This document shows, in pieces, positions 9,302 through 19,575 of a stretch of 64,000 nt of DNA (positions are counted from its first letter, which is position 1; each line of letters begins with the position of its first letter). The position numbers and the translations under genes are program-made. The notes below the pieces were generated by a model, which was given only the letters and a program-made list of their open reading frames with translations, had not been told where the DNA came from and did not search any database. Where the stretch lies: contig WLXB01000004.1 of assembly GCA_012103295.1 (NCBI GenBank), forward strand, positions 17,112-81,111, written 5' to 3'. The DNA is from Alphaproteobacteria bacterium (GTDB taxonomy: Bacteria > Pseudomonadota > Alphaproteobacteria > Rhodospirillales > Rhodospirillaceae).

Positions 9302-11125
9302 ATGTCGCTTCGCAATATTGCGATCATTGCTCACGTTGACCACGGTAAGACAACACTGGTCGACGCCCTCTTCCGGCAATCAGGAATGGTCCGAGAGAAT
9401 CAGCGTGTTGAAGAACGTGCGATGGATTCTGGCGAGCTTGAACGCGAACGTGGCATTACGATTCTGGCCAAGTGTACGTCAGTCACGTGGCGCAATACCA
9501 AGATCAATATTGTCGACACCCCCGGACACGCTGATTTCGGTGGTGAGGTTGAACGCATTTTGTCGATGGTCGATGGTGCTGTTCTTTTGGTTGATGCCGC
9601 AGAAGGCCCGCTGCCACAAACCAAGTTCGTCGTGTCCAAAGCGCTGGAACTCGGTCTGCGCCCTATTGTTATTATCAATAAGGTTGATCGCGGTGATGCG
9701 CGTCCTCAAGAAGTGCTCAATGAAGTGTTCGACATGTTCGATGCGTTGGGCGCGGATGAAAACCAACTTGATTTTCCAGTTCTGTATGCCGTTGGCCGTG
9801 ACGGCTGGGCCGTCGAAGATCTCGAGAAGGATACAGGGGTCAACCTAACCCCGTTGTTTGACTTAATCGTGTCTCACGTTCCCTCACCAAAACACGATAC
9901 TGAAGCGCCATTCACAATGTTGGCGACCACGCTGGAGGCCGACCCCTATCTTGGCCGCATTCTGACAGGTCGCATTTCTACCGGCCGGGCGACGGTCAAC
10001 ATGCCGATCAAGGCTTTGGATATTGATGGTAAAAAACTTGAAGATGGGCGCGCCACTAAGTTACTGGCGTTTCGTGGGCTAGAGCGGATTCCTGTCGATA
10101 GTGCCGATGCAGGCGATATTGTCGCGATTGCCGGTCTGTCGGAGGCCACGGTGGCACACACACTGTGCGCGCCAGAAGTCACGGAACCGCTCGAATCTCG
10201 GCCGGTTGATCCACCAACATTGGCGATGACATTTTCTGTGAATGACTCACCGCTTGCCGGCCGTGAAGGCAAGAAGGTCACAAGTCGCCAAATTGGGGAT
10301 CGCTTATTTAGTGAGGCCGAGGGCAATGTCGCTATCAAAGTTAGCCAAGCCGAAGGGCGCGATGCCTTTGAAGTGGCCGGCCGGGGCGAACTGCAGTTGG
10401 GTGTTTTGATCGAAATTATGCGTCGCGAAGGTTTTGAACTTTCCGTCTCACGCCCGCGTGTTTTGTATAGAACCGGCGAAGACGGCAAACGCGAAGAGCC
10501 GATTGAAGATGTCGTCATTGATGTCGACGAAGCGTACTCGGGCGCGGTTGTTGAGGCGATGTCTGAGCGCAAAGCTGAAATGACCGGCCTTAAGCCGTCC
10601 GGTGCCGGAAAGGTGCGAATCAATTTTCTCGCACCGTCTCGTGGTCTGATTGGCTACCACGGGCAATTCCTAACGGATACCCGTGGCACTGGGATCATGA
10701 ACCGGCTCTATCATGGCTACGCGCCGTATAAAGGGTCGATCGCAACGCGCCGTGAAGGTGTTTTGATTTCGAATTCCGATGGTGAGTCGGTTGCCTACGC
10801 CCTGTTCAATCTATTGGACCGTGGCCCGCAGTTTATTCCGTCGGGTGTTAAAGTTTATCGTGGCATGATCATTGGCGAACATACCCGCGACAATGATCTT
10901 GAAGTGAATCCGATCAAGGGCAAACAGCTCACCAACATCCGCGCTTCAGGTAAGGACGACGCGATCAAACTTTCGCCGCCGCGTCTTATGTCATTGGAGC
11001 AGGCCCTAGCCTACATCCAAGATGATGAATTGGTTGAGGTGACCCCGTCTAGTATTCGCCTGCGTAAACGCTACCTCGATCCAAATGATCGCAAGAAGAT
11101 GGCCAGAAACGCCGACGCAGCGTAA
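9302..11125 (+). CDS. typA: Ribosome-associated GTPase TypA/BipA
   Basis: Translational GTPase related to EF-G that aids 50S subunit assembly and stress adaptation. The 607-residue length is exactly typical. Visible GTPase motifs are G1 [10 protein letters not shown], switch I RGITI, G3 [12 protein letters not shown] and G4 NKVDR, followed by EF-G-like domains II, III and V and the BipA-specific C-terminal domain ([30 protein letters not shown]). ATG at 9302 ([15 protein letters not shown]) is chosen over the open frame to 9197, which would overlap the kinase gene. Confidence 0.97.
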   Translation: MSLRNIAIIAHVDHGKTTLVDALFRQSGMVRENQRVEERAMDSGELERERGITILAKCTSVTWRNTKINIVDTPGHADFGGEVERILSMVDGAVLLVDAAEGPLPQTKFVVSKALELGLRPIVIINKVDRGDARPQEVLNEVFDMFDALGADENQLDFPVLYAVGRDGWAVEDLEKDTGVNLTPLFDLIVSHVPSPKHDTEAPFTMLATTLEADPYLGRILTGRISTGRATVNMPIKALDIDGKKLEDGRATKLLAFRGLERIPVDSADAGDIVAIAGLSEATVAHTLCAPEVTEPLESRPVDPPTLAMTFSVNDSPLAGREGKKVTSRQIGDRLFSEAEGNVAIKVSQAEGRDAFEVAGRGELQLGVLIEIMRREGFELSVSRPRVLYRTGEDGKREEPIEDVVIDVDEAYSGAVVEAMSERKAEMTGLKPSGAGKVRINFLAPSRGLIGYHGQFLTDTRGTGIMNRLYHGYAPYKGSIATRREGVLISNSDGESVAYALFNLLDRGPQFIPSGVKVYRGMIIGEHTRDNDLEVNPIKGKQLTNIRASGKDDAIKLSPPRLMSLEQALAYIQDDELVEVTPSSIRLRKRYLDPNDRKKMARNADAA

Positions 11126-11134
11126 TCTGCGCGG

Positions 11135-12454
11135 ATGACAGGCCAACGCGCAAAGGATTGGATAGCGGCAAGCCGCGTTTACTTTCAACGCCGCCTGATC
11201 ACTATTTTCCTTCTTGGATTTGCTGCAGGTCTTCCGTTTCTACTGATGTTCGGCACGCTGACGGCGTGGTTGTCGCAAGCAGGAATCGATAAAACATCGA
11301 TTGGTCTGTTTGTTCTGACGGGTACGGCGTTCACTCTTAAATTTCTGTGGGCCCCGTTGGTCGATCGGTTGCCCCTGCCGATCATCACTCGCGTGTTTGG
11401 ACAGCGGCGCAGCTGGCTGGTGTTGGCGCAGGTCGTTTGTATTTCGAGTTTGGTTGGGATCGCCCTGTCTGACCCAGCTGTGAGTCTCTCGACGACGGTG
11501 TCGTGGACGATCATCCTGGCTTTTGCTTCTGCGACACAAGACATCGTCATTGATGCCTATCGTATCGAAACGCTAGCTGAGGATGAACAAGGTGTTGGTG
11601 CCGCGGCCTATCAACTGGGCTATCGCCTGGCTCTTATCGCCGCCGGTGCGGGCGCGCTTATTCTCGCGGATGCATTGGGGTGGACGGTCACCTATATAAG
11701 TATGGCAGCACTTATGGTTGTCGGTTTGGTGACAGCCCTTCTTAGTCCGGAGCCTAAACATCCACCACACCAAGAGGACGGCCACAGCAGTCGCATGGCC
11801 CGATATACCCAATGGCTAAAAGAGTCCGTTGTCGCCCCCTTTGTTGAATTTTTCAGTCGGCCCGGCGCGTTGGCTATTCTTCTATTTGTCGTGTTCTACA
11901 AATATGCAGATGGAATTTGGGCCGCAATGGCGAACCCATTCTATCTAGAACTTGGATTCACACTCACCGAAATAGGCGTAGTTTCTAAAACCTATGGCGT
12001 GGTGATGACCATAATCGGAAGTGTTCTTGGCGGTGTAATGGTCTTGCGAATCGGCATATTAAAGTCTGTTTTGTTCGGTGCAGTGAGTATGGCGCTCACC
12101 AACCTCCTTTACGCTGCGCTGGCGCTCGCCGGCCCGTCTGTTCCAGTCCTAATGGCTGTGATCTCAATTGAAAATTTAGCCAACGGAATCGGTGGCACGG
12201 CGTTCATCGCCTATTTATCGAGTCTGTGTAATCTCGCCTATACAGCGACTCAGTATGCCCTTTTGAGTTCCTTCATGAACGTCGCCCGTACGTTTTTGGC
12301 ATCCGGGGGTGGATGGCTCGCTGATCAGGTCGATTGGTTCACCTTTTTTATTCTCACGACGGCGGCGGGCATTCCCGGAGTATTGCTTCTGCTCTATCTC
12401 ATGAAGCGTTTTCCAACACATACAGAGACGGCACGGCAGACTGAGTCTGGTTAG
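11135..12454 (+). CDS. AmpG-like MFS transporter
   Basis: A 439-residue major-facilitator protein with about 12 membrane helices, resembling AmpG, the permease that imports anhydro-muropeptides for cell-wall recycling. Supporting blocks are GFAAGLPFLLMFGTLTAWLS near the first helix, KFLWAPLVDRLPLP and GQRRSWLVLAQ in the first cytoplasmic loop, and ATQDIVIDAYRIETL in the fourth helix region. It begins 9 bp after typA, so co-transcription is likely. Other MFS carriers of the AmpG/acetyl-CoA transporter group share this pattern, so the substrate is inferred. Confidence 0.85.
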   Translation: MTGQRAKDWIAASRVYFQRRLITIFLLGFAAGLPFLLMFGTLTAWLSQAGIDKTSIGLFVLTGTAFTLKFLWAPLVDRLPLPIITRVFGQRRSWLVLAQVVCISSLVGIALSDPAVSLSTTVSWTIILAFASATQDIVIDAYRIETLAEDEQGVGAAAYQLGYRLALIAAGAGALILADALGWTVTYISMAALMVVGLVTALLSPEPKHPPHQEDGHSSRMARYTQWLKESVVAPFVEFFSRPGALAILLFVVFYKYADGIWAAMANPFYLELGFTLTEIGVVSKTYGVVMTIIGSVLGGVMVLRIGILKSVLFGAVSMALTNLLYAALALAGPSVPVLMAVISIENLANGIGGTAFIAYLSSLCNLAYTATQYALLSSFMNVARTFLASGGGWLADQVDWFTFFILTTAAGIPGVLLLLYLMKRFPTHTETARQTESG

Positions 12455-13238
12455 CCGGTAACCAGAACCACCGTTTGTTGTGACACGGTTGTTGCACGAA
12501 AAGCTGACGGTCCATCAACATCGTTATCAATCGGTTCCAGCCATCGTCCGGAAAATGAAACCTCCATTCCGTTTGTGGCAAAGGGGAAGGGGGTCAGAGC
12601 GTAAGACCCGTCTTCATGTTCGGTGATGGTAATGGTGACATCGTTGCCGGCTGTTGTTGGCACGTCTGGGAAGGTCTCGCTACCACGTGACCCCGCTGCC
12701 TTGCTGTGAAAGTACAGCGATAGCATGTCGAAGAATTGCAACTGCTTATAGGTTGTCCAAACGAAGTCTTCACTGACATTGACTGTCTTTTTGAGATTTT
12801 CCTGGCGGGCTAGCTCGTCGGCGAGGACACCTTCCGCAAAGGCTTTCTTCTCTCCTTCAAACCGCGCCAGTATCCCTGGGGGTGCAAGCCCGTAGCGGCC
12901 ATTTAACAGCCCGCCGTATGCATACTGGATATAAGCCCGGCCAAAGCATCGTGCTGTGCATTGAAGTCTGGCGATCCGCGCATCGTTTGCGAGGTATATT
13001 CGAAAGGGGTCTCGGCCAAGTGGTAGGGTAAGTTTGTCTTTGGGTTGATATGAACATCGGGATCGACTTTGCGCCAGCCGGCGTCATGGTTAGCAATGAC
13101 GTAACGTACAGACTCGTTGCCGATGGCTGAAAAGGTCTCGTTGCCAAATGCGTCGGCAAGCCGATCCGCAAAGGCCGTGTGCTGTTCCATGGTCATGACG
13201 AAACGGCGTGAACCGGACGGGCTGTCTTGGACAATCAT
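12451..13238 (-). pseudogene. DUF3891 family protein, frameshifted
   Basis: The reading frame starts at 13238 (MIVQDSPSGSRRFVMTMEQH) and resembles DUF3891 proteins, with EQHTAFADRLADAFG and a NHDAGWRKVDPD block. It stops at 12903-12905 after HTAGC. One base is missing near 12907-12909: adding a base gives GLLNGRYGLAPPGIL and then an uninterrupted frame to the stop at 12451, about 262 residues in all, as expected for the family. The function of DUF3891 is unknown. The break may be a true inactivating deletion or a sequencing or assembly error. It is convergent with the AmpG-like gene (4-bp overlap of ends) and divergent from mutS. Confidence 0.8.
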
Positions 13239-13407
13239 GCTAAGGCCTCACCTTGTCTGCTCTAGCGCTCATAGGAGCCAAGACTTTCTGGTCATTGGTC
13301 TCCAAGGACGACCATAGCGCAAAGTCACGATCATCACCTGAGCGATCTATTTTACTGCGATTCGGACCGTTTTCTGTGGTCCAGGTCTGAGGTAATGTGT
13401 CTCCACC

Positions 13408-16191
13408 GTGCCCGACGAAACTCACCCCATTTCTGATCCTGGATCAACGAAGCCTGCGTCTAAAGCGAACGCAAAGGCAGCTTCCGTTACGCCAATGATG
13501 GCGCAATATCTCTCGATCAAAGAAGGGTACCCGGAAGCCCTCCTGTTCTATCGCATGGGCGATTTCTACGAGCTTTTCTTCGAGGACGCTAAGCAGGCAG
13601 CCGAGGCCCTCGACATTGCGTTGACCAAGCGCGGGCAGCACGCGGGCGAAGATATCCCGATGTGCGGTGTCCCCGTGCACTCTCATGAAAACTATCTGTC
13701 AAAGCTCATACGCAAAGGGTTCAAGGTTGCCGTATGCGAACAGATGGAAAGCCCGGCTGAGGCCAAAAAACGAGGCGCCAAGTCCGTTGTTAAACGCGAT
13801 GTTGTGCGCCTCATCACGCCGGGTACCATCACCGAAGAGGCTTTGCTCGATGCGCGGGCTCACAATGCACTGGCCGCTGTCGCCATAGCTGGGGGTGATC
13901 TCGGCTTGGCTTGGGTTGATGTTTCGACTGGCGACCTGGAACTGCAGCAGATCGGTGTTGATCGTCTTAGCGCGGCATTGGCTAGGGTCGATCCCGGAGA
14001 AATTCTTGTCTCTGATCATCTTCGTGACGATGAGCGAGTCGGCCCATCGCTTGAAGATTGGGATGACAGTCTCACGCTTTTGCCGTCGGTCCGTTTTGAT
14101 TCGGACAACGCGCGCCGACGCATGGAATCCCTATACGCTGTTAAGAGCCTTGATGCTTTTGGCACCTTTGGCCGTGCCGAGATTGCAGCAGCAGGCGCGT
14201 TGGCAGATTACATCGACCTCACCCAGAAGGGGCAGATGCCAAGGCTAAAGACGCCACGTCGTCTCAATGATGGCGCCGTCATGGAAATTGACACGGCGAC
14301 CCGGCGTAACCTTGAATTGACCCGCACCCTGACAGGCGAGCGGCAAGGCAGCCTCCTCGGTGTCGTTGATATGACCCGCACTGGAGCTGGTGCGCGCCTG
14401 CTGACATCGAGGCTCGCGGCTCCTCTTACGGACCCAGAGGCAATCGCGCTTCGCCTTGATCAAGTTGAAGTGCTGGTCGACACCCCGGCTAGTCGCTTGG
14501 CCATTCGCGACGTTCTGAAGGCGACACCAGACGTTGAACGAGCCTTGAGCCGAATCACATTAGACCGTGGCGGCCCACGCGACCTTTCGGCAATTCGTGA
14601 TGCTTTGTCAAAAACCCCAGACTTAAAAGACATGGTTTGTGCGGCTGTCGAGGGGTCGATCAATAAAGCGCGGCCTGATCCGTTTGCATCGGTTGTAAAC
14701 AAATTGGGTGAACATGGCGTTCTCGTCGATCGCCTCGCGCGCGCTTTGGACGATGATATTCCGATGCTGGCTAGGGACGGCGGTTTCATCCGAGCGGGCT
14801 ATGACGAGACGCTCGATGAACTCCGTGGTCTTCGCGATAACAGCCGTAAAAATATTGCCGGTCTTCAGACCCGGTATATGGAAGAAACGGGTGTTCAGAC
14901 CCTAAAGGTTCGCCACAACAATGTTCTTGGCTACTACGTTGAAGTTCCTGCCCGTCACGGCGACAGTTTGATGTCGACTGGGCGCATGGCAACAGGGACG
15001 GAGGCGACCGTCGGCCAGACGGCATTTATTCATCGTCAAACCATGGCCAATGCCATGCGGTTCTCAACGGTCGAGCTGGGTGACCTGGAGGACCGCATTC
15101 GGTCCGCTGCTGACAAGGCGCTCGCTTTAGAACTGGAACTCTTCAAGACTCTTATTGAAGAAGTGACGAGCCGTATTGAAGCGGTTGCAACGACAGCAGA
15201 GGCTCTGGCTGAAATTGATGTCGCGGCTGGCCTGGCCCAAATCGCGGTAGAACGGCGCTACACCCGACCATCAGTAGACTCTGGCACTGCGTTTACGATT
15301 GAGGATGGTCGACATCCTGTCGTCGAAGCAGCTTTGTCTCGTACGTCCGATGCTGCCTTTGTCCCAAATGGATGTGAACTCAATACGTCTGAGAGCGACG
15401 AGGGCGGCAACCTGTGGCTTATTACCGGCCCGAATATGGCTGGTAAGTCGACATTTCTCCGGCAAAATGCGTTGATCGCAATTCTCGCTCAGATGGGATC
15501 GTTCGTTCCTGCTGGTGCGGCCCGAATTGGCGTCGTCGACCGTTTGTTTTCACGGGTCGGGGCCGCCGACGACCTTGCGCGTGGCCGCTCAACTTTCATG
15601 GTCGAGATGGTCGAAACCGCGGCTATCCTGAATCAGGCGACCGAGCGCTCGCTTGTTATTTTGGATGAGATTGGTCGTGGCACCGCAACCTTTGACGGCC
15701 TCTCTATCGCCTGGGCAACTTTGGAGTATCTCCATGACGGCAATCAATGCCGCGCTTTGTTCGCGACGCACTACCACGAGTTAACAGCGCTTACATCGAA
15801 ACTTGATCGTCTTGCGCCGCACCATATGAAAGTGCGCGACTGGCAAGGTGATATTGTGTTCTTGCATGAAGTTGCGCCCGGAATGGCGGACCGGTCTTAT
15901 GGCATTCATGTTGCTAAATTGGCAGGACTACCCGTGCCGGTTATCGCTCGTGCCAAACAGGTGCTTGAGCAGCTTGAAAATGGTGAGGCTGCAGGAAACG
16001 CCGGGCGGCTCGCGGAAGATCTACCGTTGTTTGCTCTGACAGCGCCGTTGCCTTCAACTGTCACCAGCCAGTCTGGTCCGTCAGCGGCAGAGCTGGCCTT
16101 GGCAGAATTGGCGCCCGACGAAATGACACCAAAGGATGCCCTAGATGCGATGTATCGTTTGCGGGCCCTGCTGGCAGAGAACGACTCCTGA
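13408..16191 (+). CDS. mutS: DNA mismatch repair protein MutS
   Basis: Recognises mismatches and starts methyl-independent or MutL-dependent repair. The 927-residue product contains the N-terminal mismatch-binding domain with RMGDFYELF (the Phe-x-Glu wedge), connector, lever/clamp domains, and the ATPase domain with Walker [10 protein letters not shown] at 674-682, [13 protein letters not shown] and FATHYHELT. It starts with GTG at 13408, and no better in-frame start is visible upstream. A variable linker precedes the C-terminal dimerisation segment. mutS followed by glnD, murJ and trpS is a recurrent order in Rhodospirillales. Confidence 0.97.
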   Translation: MPDETHPISDPGSTKPASKANAKAASVTPMMAQYLSIKEGYPEALLFYRMGDFYELFFEDAKQAAEALDIALTKRGQHAGEDIPMCGVPVHSHENYLSKLIRKGFKVAVCEQMESPAEAKKRGAKSVVKRDVVRLITPGTITEEALLDARAHNALAAVAIAGGDLGLAWVDVSTGDLELQQIGVDRLSAALARVDPGEILVSDHLRDDERVGPSLEDWDDSLTLLPSVRFDSDNARRRMESLYAVKSLDAFGTFGRAEIAAAGALADYIDLTQKGQMPRLKTPRRLNDGAVMEIDTATRRNLELTRTLTGERQGSLLGVVDMTRTGAGARLLTSRLAAPLTDPEAIALRLDQVEVLVDTPASRLAIRDVLKATPDVERALSRITLDRGGPRDLSAIRDALSKTPDLKDMVCAAVEGSINKARPDPFASVVNKLGEHGVLVDRLARALDDDIPMLARDGGFIRAGYDETLDELRGLRDNSRKNIAGLQTRYMEETGVQTLKVRHNNVLGYYVEVPARHGDSLMSTGRMATGTEATVGQTAFIHRQTMANAMRFSTVELGDLEDRIRSAADKALALELELFKTLIEEVTSRIEAVATTAEALAEIDVAAGLAQIAVERRYTRPSVDSGTAFTIEDGRHPVVEAALSRTSDAAFVPNGCELNTSESDEGGNLWLITGPNMAGKSTFLRQNALIAILAQMGSFVPAGAARIGVVDRLFSRVGAADDLARGRSTFMVEMVETAAILNQATERSLVILDEIGRGTATFDGLSIAWATLEYLHDGNQCRALFATHYHELTALTSKLDRLAPHHMKVRDWQGDIVFLHEVAPGMADRSYGIHVAKLAGLPVPVIARAKQVLEQLENGEAAGNAGRLAEDLPLFALTAPLPSTVTSQSGPSAAELALAELAPDEMTPKDALDAMYRLRALLAENDS

Positions 16192-16260
16192 CCCCATATC
16201 AATGCTATAGTCTAAGACAACGTAAGTTGCCGACTTCACCCCAGAGTCAGGAGGCCCGGC

Positions 16261-16647
16261 ATGGCCTTTTCGTTTAACGAAGACAAACCCACCTCTCCCG
16301 CTATCGCCCGTATTCTCAATTTTATGGGCTGGACGAGCATTATCGGGTGCGCCTGTGGTGTCATGCTAGCGTTCTCTGGTTATCCTTGGGTCAATGATGT
16401 TTACGCCATGGCAGGGTCTGGGATAGCGATCATTCTAGGAATATTATTTATTGGCCAGGCCAAGACCTTAGAGGCCCTCACGATTCTCAATGCACGCATG
16501 AAGTCGCGGTTTGCTTTAGAAGGCCTAACCGGGTCTGCGGCTCTTGGCGAAGCAACAAATAGTCCGCCAATTATTCCACAACGCAAAGAACGGGTGGTAA
16601 AAATTTCTGCCGAAGATGCGCGGCGCTCCGGTGTGACGCCACGATAA
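16261..16647 (+). CDS. Small membrane protein, unknown function
   Basis: A 128-residue protein with a strong ribosome-binding site (aggagg just before ATG 16261). Two hydrophobic segments at about residues 22-42 and 48-68 are likely transmembrane helices. The C-terminal half is soluble and basic, ending RKERVVKISAEDARRSGVTPR-like, given here in part. No family recognised. It sits in the same direction between mutS and glnD with gaps of about 70 bp on both sides, so it may share a transcript with them. The spacing, start signal and coding-like composition support a real gene. Confidence 0.7.
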   Translation: MAFSFNEDKPTSPAIARILNFMGWTSIIGCACGVMLAFSGYPWVNDVYAMAGSGIAIILGILFIGQAKTLEALTILNARMKSRFALEGLTGSAALGEATNSPPIIPQRKERVVKISAEDARRSGVTPR

Positions 16648-16717
16648 GCATGCGACTATGCGCGGCAATCGCAATACTAAATACCGACACTTCATTTAGA
16701 TTTCAGAAAGCACCCCT

Positions 16718-19504
16718 GTGACCAAAGTCCGCTCTCCTCGCAGCCTAATCAGCCGTCGTGCGGTGGACGAGAAACTCGACGCGCGGTTGTCGGGGGATAT
16801 TGCGGAGTCGGCCGTTCGCCTCATTTTGATGGAAGAGTTAGCGCTCGCTTTAGAGGATGGGCGCAGTGAAGCGAGACGCCGTCTCGAAGGGGGTGAAAGC
16901 ACGGGGTCTGACACGGTCATCGAGCTCTCCTATTTAACAGATCAAATTCTACGACTTCTATTTGATTTTGCTGTTACCCGCGTGTTTAAGCGCGGTGTTC
17001 CAACTATGGGTGAAAAGCTAAGTCTGATGGCTGTCGGTGGTTATGGTCGCGGCGAATTGGCTCCTGGATCAGACCTCGATCTCCTTTTCCTGCTGCCCTA
17101 CAAAAAAACGCCCTTCACCGAAAATCTGGTGGAGTACATGCTGTACGTTTTGTGGGATCTCGGCTTCAAAGTGGGTCATGCGGTTCGCACCGTTGGCGAG
17201 AATGTCAAACAGGCCCAAGCTGACATGACCATTCGCACAGCTTTGCTTGAGGCGCGGTGGATCTGGGGGGATCAAGATCTCGCCCATGATCTGCAAACCC
17301 GATTCCGCGCTGAGGTGGTTGAAGGCACGGGCATGGCTTTTGTCGAAGCCAAATTGTCTGAGCGAGATGCTCGCCACGAACGGCTTGGCGACAGCCGCTA
17401 CGTGTTAGAGCCAAACGTCAAAGAAGACAAAGGCGGATTGAGAGATCTTCATACCTTGTATTGGATCGCGAGATACCTCTATGGAGCATCAGACATTCAG
17501 GGTCTGGTTGATCGTGACCTCATTCATGACGAGGCCGCGCTTCGTTTTCTCAAAGCCTATGATTTTCTCTGGACTGTCCGGTGCCACATTCACTATCTGA
17601 CTGGTCGGGCCGACAATCGACTGACATTTGATTTACAGCCACAGCTCGCGGAATGCATGGGCTACACGGATCATGTTGGCGGCAGCGCTGTTGAGCGGTT
17701 TATGAAGCACTACTTCTTAATCGCGAAAGACGTTGGCAGTTTGACGCGTATTTTTTCTGCTGTATTGGAAGAAAAGGAACGCCGCAAACCTTTGTTGCGG
17801 TTGCCTGCCGCTCTAAGGCGGAAAACATTAGAAGGGTTCGAGGTCGAAGGCAGCCGGATTACAGTTCAAGACGATGATGTATTCAGCAAAGACCCGACTA
17901 AGCTGATTCGTATTTTCCATGTCGCCCAACAAAATGGGCTCGATCTTCACCCTCGCGCAGTCGAGCTCATCACTCGAAGTTTGCACCTAGTTTCCGACAT
18001 TCGTGAGGATGCTGAAGCCAACCGCCTTTTTGTCGATGTTTTAACGTACGAGAATGGCCCGGAAACAATGTTGCGCTTGATGAATGAGTCTGGCGTGTTT
18101 GGCCGTTTTGTTCCTGACTTTGGTCGCGTTGTCGCGCAGATGCAGTTTGATATGTATCACGTCTATACAACGGATGAGCATACCATCCGCGCCATTGGTA
18201 TATTGCACCGTATCGAGAACAGTGCGCTTAAGAACGAGTTGCCCATTGCGTCAGAAGTCGTTGGCAAAGTGCAGTCGCGTCGTGCTTTGTATGTTGCAGT
18301 TCTTCTTCACGATATTGCGAAAGGTCGCGGCGGTGATCACTCCCAACTGGGAGCGCAAATTGCACTCACTTTGTGTCCTCGCTTTGGTTTGAGCGACGAG
18401 GAAACTGAAACGGTGAGTTGGCTGGTTCAACAGCACCTTTTGATGAGCAACACCGCGTTCAAGCGCGACCTTGATGATCCGAAAACCATAATCGATTTTT
18501 GTAGTTCCGTGCAGTCGCCGGAGCGGCTGAAGCTTCTGCTCGTTCTAACGTGTGCAGATATTCGTGCTGTCGGTCCGAAGGTGTGGAATGACTGGAAGGC
18601 GACATTGCTGCGTGAACTCTATATTCGCGCCGACGAACGGATGTCCGGTGGTCACGCGACTGTAACCCTCGATGCTCGAATCAATCGCGCGCGCCAGGCA
18701 CTCTCTGACCGTCTATCAGATTGGCCTACGGTGGATCGCCAGGAATTTGTGTCGTCAGGGATTCCCGCCTATTGGGTGACCTACGATACAGATACCCACG
18801 AGCGCCATGCCAGATTTATTCGCGCCGCGGAGAACAGTGATCAAGATATTGCGATCGCGTTTAATATCGATAAAGCGCGCGCGGTCACTGAAATGATGAT
18901 TTATACGCCTGACCACCCGGGATTGTTTGCCAAGATCGCTGGAGCTTTAGCACTGTCTAACGTATCCATTGTCGATGCCAAAATCGTGACACTGTCAAAT
19001 GGTATGGCATTAGACACATTCACAGTTCAGGATTTTAACGGTACTGCGATTACCACTGAAACAAAACTTAATCGGGTCAAATCTAGGGTTGTTGCAGCGT
19101 TGGAAGGGCGGTTGCGTCTCGACCGTGAACTTGAAAGTGCGGAAGACCGATTACCTGATCGCGGCCGAGCTCTTGAATCACCGCCTCGCGTTATCATCGA
19201 CAATACAGCTTCAAAATTGTACAGCGTTATTGAGATCAATGGCCACGATCGGCAAGGCTTCCTGTTCGACATAACCAAAGTGATTTCTGAACTGGCTCTT
19301 CAAATTGGGTCAGCTCATGTCTCAACCTACGGGGAACGCGTGGTAGACGTTTTCTATGTCAAAGATGTTTTTGGCATGAAGGTCGAGAACGAAAGTAAAA
19401 TTCGTCAGGTCCGCGAGGTGCTCGGGAAGGCCATTGGCGTGCCCGACGAGTTTTCAGTTCGAGACGCCAAATCCGCTGTGATGCAGTCGACGGCCGCCGA
19501 ATAG
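16718..19504 (+). CDS. glnD: Bifunctional uridylyltransferase/uridylyl-removing enzyme GlnD
   Basis: Nitrogen sensor that uridylylates and deuridylylates PII proteins in response to glutamine. The 928-residue protein shows the nucleotidyltransferase domain with GGYGRGELAPGSDLDLLFL (the G-S-x-x-D-x-D motif), the GlnD linker domain, an HD hydrolase domain with AVLLHDIAKGRGGDHS, and two C-terminal ACT domains starting at MIYTPDHPGLFAKIAGAL and VIEINGHDRQGFLFDITK. It starts with GTG at 16718, at the expected family N-terminus. No inactivating change is seen. Confidence 0.96.
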   Translation: MTKVRSPRSLISRRAVDEKLDARLSGDIAESAVRLILMEELALALEDGRSEARRRLEGGESTGSDTVIELSYLTDQILRLLFDFAVTRVFKRGVPTMGEKLSLMAVGGYGRGELAPGSDLDLLFLLPYKKTPFTENLVEYMLYVLWDLGFKVGHAVRTVGENVKQAQADMTIRTALLEARWIWGDQDLAHDLQTRFRAEVVEGTGMAFVEAKLSERDARHERLGDSRYVLEPNVKEDKGGLRDLHTLYWIARYLYGASDIQGLVDRDLIHDEAALRFLKAYDFLWTVRCHIHYLTGRADNRLTFDLQPQLAECMGYTDHVGGSAVERFMKHYFLIAKDVGSLTRIFSAVLEEKERRKPLLRLPAALRRKTLEGFEVEGSRITVQDDDVFSKDPTKLIRIFHVAQQNGLDLHPRAVELITRSLHLVSDIREDAEANRLFVDVLTYENGPETMLRLMNESGVFGRFVPDFGRVVAQMQFDMYHVYTTDEHTIRAIGILHRIENSALKNELPIASEVVGKVQSRRALYVAVLLHDIAKGRGGDHSQLGAQIALTLCPRFGLSDEETETVSWLVQQHLLMSNTAFKRDLDDPKTIIDFCSSVQSPERLKLLLVLTCADIRAVGPKVWNDWKATLLRELYIRADERMSGGHATVTLDARINRARQALSDRLSDWPTVDRQEFVSSGIPAYWVTYDTDTHERHARFIRAAENSDQDIAIAFNIDKARAVTEMMIYTPDHPGLFAKIAGALALSNVSIVDAKIVTLSNGMALDTFTVQDFNGTAITTETKLNRVKSRVVAALEGRLRLDRELESAEDRLPDRGRALESPPRVIIDNTASKLYSVIEINGHDRQGFLFDITKVISELALQIGSAHVSTYGERVVDVFYVKDVFGMKVENESKIRQVREVLGKAIGVPDEFSVRDAKSAVMQSTAAE

Positions 19505-19575
19505 ATATCCGTCTTTTTTGCGCCATGCCGAGGCCACATCTATGCCCCGAAGCCTTGGTGTTATAAACCTCTGCT

